Origin: Planctomycetaceae bacterium
Lineage (GTDB): Bacteria > Planctomycetota > Planctomycetia > Planctomycetales > Planctomycetaceae
DNA: 7,509 nucleotides
NCBI GenBank assembly: GCA_003503535.1
Contig: DOCI01000178.1
Span: forward strand, 14,490-21,998
Reading direction: 5' to 3'
Shown: piece by piece, positions 1-5,249 of the stretch
How the letters are laid out: every line of letters starts with the position of its first letter
Position numbering within the stretch: the first letter of the stretch is position 1
Notes under the pieces: model-generated
Told to the model about the DNA's origin: nothing
The model's database searches: none
Seen by the model: only the letters and a program-made list of their open reading frames with translations
Position numbers and translations under genes: made by a program

Positions 1-133
1 TTTTGCAACCACAGCAAATGCCCATCTCATTGAGGCGATGAACGGTCCGATCGTCGCCGGAAATGTCGACAATTGTGCCGCATTCTCCACGTTGAAGGCA
101 TTCGACCGGGATTACACTCAGTCCGCAACTCAT
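1..133 (-). CDS. feoA: FeoA-family ferrous iron transport protein, 3' part missing (window edge)
   Basis: Reading the minus strand from the ATG at 133 gives 44 codons that stay open to the left edge. The protein begins MSCGLSVIPVECLQRGEC and continues with GTIVDISGDD, RTVHRLNEMG and ICCGCK. This is the FeoA/SH3-like pattern: a hydrophobic lead, 'L..GE.G.I..I.G' and then 'RL.EMGI..G'. FeoA is a small cytosolic partner of the FeoB ferrous-iron permease, and feoB usually follows it, so it should lie to the left outside the window. An in-frame stop at 161-163 and no other usable start codon make 133 the only plausible start. No good Shine-Dalgarno is visible. Six cysteines in 44 residues (3, 12, 18, 40, 41, 43) is unusual. 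The family call is from visible motifs; the C-terminal half cannot be seen. A Fur-box-like palindrome lies about 80 bp upstream. Confidence 0.82.
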   Translation of the reverse strand, partial: MSCGLSVIPVECLQRGECGTIVDISGDDRTVHRLNEMGICCGCK

Positions 134-147
134 AGGATTGACTTTCG

Positions 148-164
148 TTGAACTCGAGATTCAA
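148..164. promoter_or_regulatory. Possible second, weaker Fur-like palindrome upstream of feoA
   Basis: TTGAACTCGAGATTCAA has perfect 5-bp outer arms (TTGAA/TTCAA) around a 7-base centre, centred about 23 bases upstream of the feoA ATG. The outer TGA...TCA matches the outer part of a 7-1-7 Fur box, but the inner positions do not. Position and spacing would suit a repressor site overlapping the 5' leader. It is much less certain than the site at 211-225. Confidence 0.3.
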
Positions 165-186
165 TCTGCTTTTGAATTTAAAAGTT

Positions 187-213
187 TCACTTTAGTCAGG
201 ATATCGAAAGTGA
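187..213. repeat. Inverted repeat TCACTTT / AAAGTGA
   Basis: Perfect 7-bp arms at 187-193 and 207-213 are separated by 13 bases. The right arm overlaps the first three bases of the Fur-like site at 211-225, so the two sequences may be parts of one control region. It could be a protein-binding dyad or a weak stem-loop; no function can be read from it. Confidence 0.35.
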
Positions 214-225
214 GACTCAATCTCA
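211..225. promoter_or_regulatory. Putative Fur box (7-1-7 dyad)
   Basis: TGAGACT-C-AATCTCA is a 15-bp dyad with six of seven arm positions symmetric. It closely resembles the known 7-1-7 Fur box form TGANANT-N-ANTNTCA. It sits about 80 bp upstream of a feoA gene, where iron-responsive Fur control is well established in other bacteria. The similarity and symmetry are seen in the sequence; binding by Fur is inferred. It lies about 300 bp from the ketosynthase start, so effects on that gene are less likely. Confidence 0.5.
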
Positions 226-491
226 ATGCTCTCATGTTAGATCGTCAATCCGTCCATTGCAACGCTATAAGTAATCAAATTTTTCTGCACAGGGAAACTA
301 TGTGGGATTGGGAGGGATCCAAATCCTGTCTCCTGAACAAATTGACCTGCGACATTTGGGTAATTTGCATGCGAACTCTGTTTTTGACTCGCCTGCTGGC
401 TTGTTCGACGAGTCTTTTGCGGTTACTTTCCTGAAAGCGAACACGTGTTGTTTGTGTGATCATTTTACGTCTGTAGGCATTGCAAAAAATT

Positions 492-510
492 TGCCTCTGT
501 TTTCGAGGCA
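492..510 (+). other. Small hairpin immediately before the ketosynthase start region
   Basis: Arms TGCCTC (492-497) and GAGGCA (505-510) are perfect around a 7-base loop. They overlap a second small dyad, GCAAA-AAA-TTTGC (482-494), so only one can form at a time. The right arm holds the only GAGG near the start, 20 bases before the ATG at 529, which is too far for a normal Shine-Dalgarno. It may shape translation initiation, or be chance. Confidence 0.25.
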
Positions 511-528
511 GTGTGGATAGTTACCCTT

Positions 529-1779
529 ATGGTCGATGGAAATTCATATACGGATCGGATCGTCATCACCGGAGTAGGCTTGACCTCTCCGAATGGCAAT
601 TCGCTTTCGGAATTTCGTCAGAATCTTCTGAGCGGAAAATCAGGCGTTGTTCCTTACCAGACTCGCTACATGGGAGATGTTTTGGCTGGAGTCTGTAATT
701 TCGATACACTCAAGTATCAGAAACGCAAAGACTTACGACGTGGGACGCGTGTCGGGTCGGTTTCCGTTTATTGCGCAAATGAAGCGATTGTCGATGCTGG
801 TCTCGACTGGCCGAATGTTGAAAAAGATCGCGTTGGCGTTTATCTGGGAATCACCGAGCACGGTAATGTCGAGACTGAAAACGAAGTCTACGAGATCTCC
901 CAGTTCGATTACGACACCTCCGTCTGGACGCATCATCACAATCCCCGCACGGTGGCCAACAATGCCGCTGGCGAAGTGACGATTAATCTGGGCATTACCG
1001 GCCCCCATTTGACGATTGGGGCGGCCTGTGCTGCAGGAAATGCCGGATTTATTCAAGCCGCTCAAATGCTGCGATTGCGTGAAGTCGATCTTGCCATAGC
1101 CGGTGGCGTTTCTGAGAGTATTCATACCTTTGGGATTTTTGCCAGTTTTCAAAGCCAGGGAGCATTGGCTCGGCATGAGGATCCTACAAAAGCCAGCCGA
1201 CCTTTTGATAAAGATCGAAATGGTATCGTTGTGGCTGAAGGGGGCGGCATCTGCACCGTTGAACGACTTGACGATGCTTTGGCTCGCGGGGCAAAAATTT
1301 ATGGAGAAATCATTGGCTACGCGATGAATTCCGATGCCAAAGATTTCGTACTGCCCGACTCAAACCGTCAGGAGCAGTGCATCAGGCTGGCACTCAAACG
1401 AGCCGGTATCACACCGGATGATATCGATATTGTGAGCAGTCATGCGACCGCGACCGAGCAGGGCGATATTGAAGAATCTCGCGCATTGAGAAATGTTTTT
1501 GGTGGTTGCGAGAATGTTGCGATCAATAATACCAAGAGTTTTATTGGTCATGCGATGGGAGCAGCCGGAGCCTTGGAGCTTCTGGGAAACATCCCATCAT
1601 TTGAAGACAATACCGTTCACGCTACAATCAACCTCGACAACATCGATCCGGAGTGTGCTCTGGATCAACTCGTTGTCAATCATCCTCTGAAAAAGCCGAA
1701 TATTCAGTGCATTCTCAACAATTCGTTTGGGATGCTCGGTATCAATTCGGTAGTGATCGTCAAAAAATACACTGAATAA
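529..1779 (+). CDS. FabF-like beta-ketoacyl-ACP synthase, monodomain ketosynthase
   Basis: This 416-residue enzyme belongs to the FabF/KAS II thiolase-fold family, which joins an acyl chain to malonyl-ACP by decarboxylative Claisen condensation in the cytoplasm. Numbered from the ATG at 529, the catalytic set is complete: Cys167 in GAACAAG, His305 in SSHATATEQGD, Lys336 and His341 in NTKSFIGHAMGAAGA. These positions almost match those of E. coli FabF. The fold also shows RPFDKDRNG near 225 and the closing NNSFGMLGIN near 398-406. An in-frame GTG at 511 would add six residues, but the conserved fold starts at DRIVITGVG, so the ATG is preferred. HGT is changed to HAT, and the usual GSGIGG loop reads GITEHGN, which suggests an unusual substrate pocket. 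It is followed by an ACP and a CrtI-like enzyme and is probably a specialised synthase rather than the housekeeping FabF. Confidence 0.88.
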   Translation: MVDGNSYTDRIVITGVGLTSPNGNSLSEFRQNLLSGKSGVVPYQTRYMGDVLAGVCNFDTLKYQKRKDLRRGTRVGSVSVYCANEAIVDAGLDWPNVEKDRVGVYLGITEHGNVETENEVYEISQFDYDTSVWTHHHNPRTVANNAAGEVTINLGITGPHLTIGAACAAGNAGFIQAAQMLRLREVDLAIAGGVSESIHTFGIFASFQSQGALARHEDPTKASRPFDKDRNGIVVAEGGGICTVERLDDALARGAKIYGEIIGYAMNSDAKDFVLPDSNRQEQCIRLALKRAGITPDDIDIVSSHATATEQGDIEESRALRNVFGGCENVAINNTKSFIGHAMGAAGALELLGNIPSFEDNTVHATINLDNIDPECALDQLVVNHPLKKPNIQCILNNSFGMLGINSVVIVKKYTE

Positions 1780-1805
1780 AGTGTCTTATTTTCAGAGGGC
1801 ATCAG

Positions 1806-1844
1806 TCACCTGAGATCGAACGATTTCGGCTGTTAATCAGGTGA
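1806..1844. repeat. 8-bp inverted repeat between ketosynthase and ACP genes
   Basis: TCACCTGA (1806-1813) and TCAGGTGA (1837-1844) are perfect inverted copies separated by 23 bases. The pair fills most of the 96-base gap before the preferred ACP start and ends 31 bases before it. There is no T-run after the right arm, so it is not an obvious intrinsic terminator. It could be an operator dyad, an mRNA stem or a processing site. Confidence 0.4.
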
Positions 1845-1862
1845 ATAGTTACACAAATTAAT

Positions 1863-1868
1863 GGAGAG
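1863..1868 (+). promoter_or_regulatory. Ribosome binding site deciding the ACP start
   Basis: GGAGAG sits 7 bases before the ATG at 1876 and overlaps the codons after the alternative ATG at 1861. It therefore favours the downstream start. Confidence 0.55.
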
Positions 1869-1875
1869 TTCCCGC

Positions 1876-2127
1876 ATGTCACCGGCAGAAATCCGGCAGG
1901 TTATTATTGATATTCTCGCCAAAATCGCACCCGATGAAGACCTGTCCAACTTGGATGATGAAAAGCCATTTCGTGAGCAAATGGAACTCGATTCGATGGA
2001 CTTTCTCGACATCGTGATGGAGTTGCGAAAGCTCTATCGTATTCAGATTCCGGAAGAGGATTATCACAATCTGGTCTCAATGAACAGCACGGTCACCTAC
2101 TTGACGCCACGGCTCAAAGACGCGTGA
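1876..2127 (+). CDS. Acyl carrier protein, probably dedicated to the neighbouring ketosynthase
   Basis: This 83-residue acidic protein has the size and pattern of an acyl carrier protein. From the ATG at 1876, Ser40 lies in ELDSMDFLD, the site where 4'-phosphopantetheine is attached, followed by the helix IVMELRKLYRIQIPEEDY. The acyl chain would ride on this arm between the ketosynthase and later enzymes. An earlier in-frame ATG at 1861 would add five residues but has no ribosome binding site. The ATG at 1876 has GGAGAG at 1863-1868 with a 7-base spacer, so it is chosen. The motif reads DSM rather than the housekeeping DSL, and the C-terminal helix departs from primary-metabolism AcpP, which suggests a specialised carrier. 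It lies 96 bp after the ketosynthase on the same strand, so co-transcription is likely. Confidence 0.88.
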   Translation: MSPAEIRQVIIDILAKIAPDEDLSNLDDEKPFREQMELDSMDFLDIVMELRKLYRIQIPEEDYHNLVSMNSTVTYLTPRLKDA

Positions 2128-2163
2128 GTTGAATTCAGTCTGCCTGAACGAGTTGTTTTATGA

Positions 2164-2246
2164 GGGTGGCGGGGGCGCTCTCGAAGAGAAGCCCCCGAGC
2201 TAGAACATCCGGGGGCTTCCGCTAACGCGGAGCGCCCCCGCCACCC
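2164..2246. repeat. 83-bp GC-rich nested palindromic intergenic element
   Basis: The outer arms are a perfect 17-bp inverted repeat (2164-2180 starting GGGTGGCGGGGG, with 2230-2246). Inside lies a perfect 10-bp hairpin, GAAGCCCCCG (2188-2197) with CGGGGGCTTC (2210-2219). Two small side stems flank it: CTCT/AGAG (2178-2188) and CCGC/GCGG (2219-2230); each uses one to three bases that also belong to a neighbouring stem. The C-runs and G-runs also allow a second fold, with 2170-2176 pairing to 2191-2197 and 2210-2216 pairing near 2234-2240. It lies in the 175-base gap between ACP and oxidoreductase. Such elements are typical of dispersed REP- or MITE-like repeats, but copy number cannot be judged here. 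No T-run follows, so simple termination is unlikely. Confidence 0.75.
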
Positions 2247-2289
2247 AGAAGATTAGCTTGTGGCTGCTCATTATCTTACGGATACTGTC

Positions 2290-2293
2290 GGAG
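2290..2293 (+). promoter_or_regulatory. Ribosome binding site supporting a TTG start for the oxidoreductase
   Basis: GGAG ends 9 bases before the TTG at 2303. No comparable site precedes the upstream TTG at 2258, which lies only 12 bases beyond the palindromic element. The site supports a mature N-terminus of MHYETIIIGAG. Confidence 0.5.
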
Positions 2294-2302
2294 TTCGGAT
2301 TC

Positions 2303-3688
2303 TTGCACTATGAAACGATTATCATCGGAGCCGGGTTGTCAGGCTTGGCAGCCGGGATTCGTTTGGCTTATTTCGATCAAAGCGTCTGCATTTTAGAGCG
2401 TCACACGACCATCGGCGGCCTGAATTCGTTTTATCGTCTGCGTGGTCGCAATCACGATGTTGGCCTGCACGCCGTAACGAATTTTGCAAAACCGGGAACC
2501 AAGTCCGGTCCCTTAAGTAAATTACTTCGACAGTTACGCCTTTCGTGGGATGACTTTTCCCTGTGTGAACAGAATGGCTCTTCGGTTGTTTTCCCAGGAG
2601 CTTCGCTCAAATTCAATAATGATTTCTCGCTACTGGAGTCGGAAGTTGCAGAGAGTTTTCCTCAGCAAATCGACAATTTCAGACGCCTGCATCAATTCCT
2701 GCTCGAATTTAACGAGCTCGATCTTGCTCAGGAAGCGGTTTCTGCCCGGAAAGCGGTTGCCGAATTTATTACAGATCCTTTATTACTTGATATGCTGTTC
2801 TGTCCGCTCATGTTTTATGGCAGTGCTCGCGCAGACGATATGGACCTGAATCAGTTCGTGGTCATGTACAAGAGCATCTACATGGAGGGCTTCGGACGTC
2901 CTTTTAAAGGCGTGCGGCCGATTATGAAGGCTCTCGTTCGAAAATACAAAGAATCGGGCGGTATCCTCAAGCTGAGAGCCGGTGTGCAGGAGATATTGCT
3001 GGAGGGCAATCGAGCCGTCGGTGTTCGGCTCGATGACGGAACCGAAATTACTGCAGATCGCGTGCTTTCCTCAGCCGGACTTGCCGAGACTTCGAATCTG
3101 TGCAAAGACCAGTTGCCGATCAAACCCTCAGAACGCCAGCCCGGCGTGGTGACGTTCAATGAAATGATTGATGTGATCGATACCGAGCCGGCTGACCTTG
3201 GGCACGATCAAACGATTATCTTCTTCAGTGAAACCGAAGAATTCCATTACCAGAAGCCTGAACATCCCTGCGATTTGCGGAGCGGGATTATCTGCTCTCC
3301 GAATAACTTTCAGTATGGCGAACGGCTCGAAGAAGGAGTGATTCGCATTACCGCTCTGGCCAATCACGATTACTGGCTGGGGTTGGAAGAGAATGAATAT
3401 CAGTCCGCAAAGCAGGTGTGGGCCGACAAAATTCGGGAAACATCGTTGAAGTATCTGCCCGATTATCGGTCTCACATTCTCGATACCGATTCCTTCACGC
3501 CTCGAACGATCAAACGCTTCACCTGGCACGAAAACGGCTGCGTTTACGGCGCCCCGGTAAAACGACTCGATGGCACGACGGGTATTGATCATTTGTACCT
3601 ATGTGGCACCGATCAGGGGTTTCTCGGGATCATTGGCTCAATGCTTTCAGGAATTACTATGGCCAATAACCATTGTTTGATGGGGTAA
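2303..3688 (+). CDS. CrtI/phytoene-desaturase-like FAD-dependent oxidoreductase
   Basis: From the TTG at 2303 this is a 461-residue flavoprotein. The N-terminal Rossmann motif is clear: IIIGAGLSGLAAG with GxGxxG at residues 9-14 and the ribose-binding Glu32 in LERHTTIGGLNS. A second dinucleotide-fold piece with DGTEITADRVLSSAG ends near 259. The C-terminal FAD motif (429-461) reads YLCGTDQGFLGIIGSMLSG, as in CrtI-type desaturases, isomerases and related retinol-saturase-like enzymes. Family members desaturate or isomerise long conjugated or acyl chains, often at the membrane surface. Length is slightly below that of classical CrtI (about 490-510). An open frame from TTG 2258 adds 15 hydrophobic residues with no ribosome site and is less likely. 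It follows the ketosynthase and ACP, so the substrate may be an ACP-bound or freshly released acyl chain, not phytoene. The exact reaction is unknown. Confidence 0.85.
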   Translation: MHYETIIIGAGLSGLAAGIRLAYFDQSVCILERHTTIGGLNSFYRLRGRNHDVGLHAVTNFAKPGTKSGPLSKLLRQLRLSWDDFSLCEQNGSSVVFPGASLKFNNDFSLLESEVAESFPQQIDNFRRLHQFLLEFNELDLAQEAVSARKAVAEFITDPLLLDMLFCPLMFYGSARADDMDLNQFVVMYKSIYMEGFGRPFKGVRPIMKALVRKYKESGGILKLRAGVQEILLEGNRAVGVRLDDGTEITADRVLSSAGLAETSNLCKDQLPIKPSERQPGVVTFNEMIDVIDTEPADLGHDQTIIFFSETEEFHYQKPEHPCDLRSGIICSPNNFQYGERLEEGVIRITALANHDYWLGLEENEYQSAKQVWADKIRETSLKYLPDYRSHILDTDSFTPRTIKRFTWHENGCVYGAPVKRLDGTTGIDHLYLCGTDQGFLGIIGSMLSGITMANNHCLMG

Positions 3689-3814
3689 TTCCAGTTCGCC
3701 TGGGACAGATTTCTCTTCAAGTTTACCGGTCTGAAAAGTCGATGAACAGGAATACTGATAATGGTTTCATGAGGAAGCCATCCATTTCGATTACGGCTCC
3801 AGGGAAGGTTGTCG

Positions 3815-4033
3815 ATGCGAACACGACTTAAACTCTATACGGGCGAAGAAGATACCGGCTACGCCGAAGCACCTCAGGTTAAGGTTCGCCTGGACGAAGT
3901 GTGCGATATCCTCATCGAAGCTTCCCGATTCCGTCGGACCTGGCTCTCCGACTTCGAAGGCGAAGAAATTCAGGTTTCAGAAGACCTGTACGAAGTGATC
4001 TCAGCTTATCGCCAACTCCGACCCGGTGCCTGA
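3815..4033 (+). CDS. Small acidic protein of unknown function (72 residues)
   Basis: The frame from ATG 3815 encodes 72 residues beginning MRTRLKLYTGEED. A good purine-rich ribosome site, AGGGAAGG (3801-3808), lies 6 bases upstream; a TTG two codons earlier overlaps the end of that site and is rejected. The protein is soluble, acidic and without signal or membrane segment. It has a beta-like start (QVKVRLDEV) and a likely helical centre (CDILIEASRFRRTWLSDFE), then the end EDLYEVISAYRQL. I believe similar short proteins with a 'WL.DF..EE' core occur in planctomycetes, but I know of no assigned function. The 126-base gap from the oxidoreductase leaves room for its own promoter. The strong ribosome site and balanced composition argue that it is a real gene. 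Confidence 0.7.
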   Translation: MRTRLKLYTGEEDTGYAEAPQVKVRLDEVCDILIEASRFRRTWLSDFEGEEIQVSEDLYEVISAYRQLRPGA

Positions 4034-4058
4034 TATCGCTCAAAATAAGTATCAACTT

Positions 4059-4121
4059 ACAAGCACGAAGCGCAAGCGAGTGAGTCAGTGAATATCACAC
4101 TCGCTTGCGCTTCGTGCTTGT
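4059..4121. repeat. Perfect 24-bp inverted repeat (long intergenic hairpin)
   Basis: The left arm (4059-4082, starting ACAAGCACGAAGCGC) and right arm (4098-4121, ending CGTGCTTGT) are perfect reverse complements of 24 bp around a 15-base loop. The stem would be very stable in RNA or as a cruciform. It starts 25 bases after the stop of the 72-residue gene and ends 30 bases before the next start. There is no T-run on either side. It differs in sequence from the palindrome at 2164-2246, so the window holds two separate palindrome families. It could end or protect transcripts, or be a dispersed repeat unit. Confidence 0.85.
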
Positions 4122-4151
4122 GCCGTTTAGGCTTAATCATAAGAACTTCCC

Positions 4152-4616
4152 ATGATCAACAGCAGACCGTTTCTGAGACGCTTGCTGGCTTCCAGCCTGA
4201 TCTCTGCCGGGATCGTGATGCTATTGCTCCTGATCATCATCGGCTATCAGAGAAGTCAGATTTCGGTCCGCTCACAGATCTATCTGCGGAAAATCATTCA
4301 GCGTGATTTTCCAGAGGAATTTCAAAATTCTCAGGGATTACGAGTCGTCACTGAGAAAATCGCTATTAACGACGATCAAGCCATCGCCACGGTGAAAATT
4401 TCTCAGCAGCAGTCCTGGTTAAGAACTGAATTGCAGCTCACTCGTCATGATGCCAGTGGATGGCAAGTCAGAGGAGTATTGGGCCTGAGTTCAGCAGACT
4501 TTCCTGCCGTTAACACTCAAAAAGCCAACCCAGGTGAGCAGTTTGATCATTCCCTGAACCAGGAATTGAAGACGGCTTTCGGTGGGACCCAGGGAATTGT
4601 TATTCAGCGATATTAG
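4152..4616 (+). CDS. Single-pass membrane protein of unknown function (154 residues)
   Basis: Starting at ATG 4152, the protein opens MINSRPFLRRLLASSL with basic residues. A strong hydrophobic stretch follows from about residue 11 to 31 (including IVMLLLLIII), typical of an N-terminal anchor with the remainder outside the cytoplasm. The soluble part, roughly 35-154, has alternating hydrophobic segments (RVVTEKIAI, AIATVKISQ, TELQLTR, GWQVRGVLGL). These suggest a small beta-rich domain of the kind seen in periplasmic accessory proteins. I do not recognise a family and see no catalytic motif or lipobox. No clear Shine-Dalgarno is visible, which is common in this window. It ends 30 bases from the convergent FHA gene with no hairpin between them. 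Gene reality is likely from length and a coherent topology. Confidence 0.65.
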   Translation: MINSRPFLRRLLASSLISAGIVMLLLLIIIGYQRSQISVRSQIYLRKIIQRDFPEEFQNSQGLRVVTEKIAINDDQAIATVKISQQQSWLRTELQLTRHDASGWQVRGVLGLSSADFPAVNTQKANPGEQFDHSLNQELKTAFGGTQGIVIQRY

Positions 4617-4646
4617 TGTGAACAGATTTGAATCGTAGCGGTTGGC

Positions 4647-5249
4647 TTAGAGGTCACTCAGAAAGCGGTCGTAAGCATCGTCCTCATCGGAAACCGTTTT
4701 TACATCGGCATCAGAGGAGACACCTGCCATGAACGAATCATCTTCCTCGGCTTCTTCATCGACGAGATCGTCAAGTTCATCTTCTGTGAACTGAATTGGA
4801 GAATCGTCGTCAGAAGACTCAAGTTCGCCAACCGAGATCGTTTCTTCATCGTGTGAAATTGGGGGAGCCGTTGATGTTAATTCCACGTCACCATTAATGG
4901 TGTCTTCAGAGACGGATGAGAGCGTTTCGTCCATAGCCGCAGATTCGTTCAAATCGTGAATTCGAATCGAAAAGGCAGCAGGGCCAAGACGAATAATATC
5001 TCCTTCATTCAACTGGTAAGGTTGATGAGGTTCCAGCTTATTCTGATTGAGATAAGTCCCGTTTGTGCTCCCCAGATCGATGAGATGAGCTTCGTCATGA
5101 TCGACTTCGATACGACAATGCTCTCGACTCAGTTCATTGGAGACGACTCGAATATCACAATGATTCTGACGGCCGATGATCGCTCGTTCTCGAATTATCA
5201 AACGCTTGACGTTTGATCGCTTATTGCTGACTTCGAGTTCGATATACAT
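4647..5249 (-). CDS. FHA-domain protein with acidic C-terminal tail
   Basis: The ATG at 5249 starts a 200-residue protein. Residues 1-100 form a forkhead-associated domain, a phosphothreonine-peptide reader. Its signature residues are present: GR at 26-27, SREH at 41-44 and STNGTYLN at 61-68, within a typical 11-strand layout ending near FSIRIHDL. Residues 104-200 are a disordered, very acidic tail rich in Asp, Glu and Ser. The tail carries two related pieces, DETLSSV (107-113) and EETISV (135-140), and ends in YDRFLSDL. These recall the phosphorylated ETTS motif and the FLSEL piece of the actinobacterial FHA regulators GarA and OdhI, but here they are C-terminal. A role as a Ser/Thr-kinase-controlled adaptor is inferred. 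There is no signal peptide, so it should be cytoplasmic. Confidence 0.88.
   Translation of the reverse strand: MYIELEVSNKRSNVKRLIIRERAIIGRQNHCDIRVVSNELSREHCRIEVDHDEAHLIDLGSTNGTYLNQNKLEPHQPYQLNEGDIIRLGPAAFSIRIHDLNESAAMDETLSSVSEDTINGDVELTSTAPPISHDEETISVGELESSDDDSPIQFTEDELDDLVDEEAEEDDSFMAGVSSDADVKTVSDEDDAYDRFLSDL

Larger units (their letters stand above)
134..528. other. Divergent intergenic region between feoA and the ketosynthase gene
   Basis: About 395 bases separate two divergently read genes. I see no convincing protein or RNA gene here: the short open frames overlap each other and look like no known family. The region holds two Fur-box-like palindromes (148-164 and 211-225), an inverted repeat (187-193 with 207-213), a 10-bp palindrome AACACGTGTT at 440-449, and two small hairpins just before the ketosynthase start (482-494 and 492-510). 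Promoters for both genes must lie here, but no -35/-10 pair stands out on either strand. Confidence 0.6.

Noticed and set aside
448..480. TTGTTT with a downstream TAGGCA considered as a ketosynthase promoter
   Set aside because: Spacing of 20 bases and a poor -10 match; not better than chance.
138..520. Overlapping short open frames on both strands (138-434 plus, 302-520 plus, 275-463 minus)
   Set aside because: They overlap each other in several frames, have no ribosome sites or recognisable motifs, and fill a region with clear regulatory dyads; treated as non-coding.
733..1176. 147-residue minus-strand frame inside the ketosynthase gene
   Set aside because: Antisense shadow of a gene with a complete catalytic set; the protein resembles nothing.
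2258..2302. Upstream TTG start for the oxidoreductase, adding 15 hydrophobic residues as a possible membrane anchor
   Set aside because: No ribosome site, starts almost directly after the palindrome, and the TTG at 2303 has GGAG at proper spacing and gives the usual short lead into GxGxxG.
3128..3592. 154-residue minus-strand frame inside the oxidoreductase gene
   Set aside because: Antisense shadow; the sense frame carries the CrtI-like motifs.
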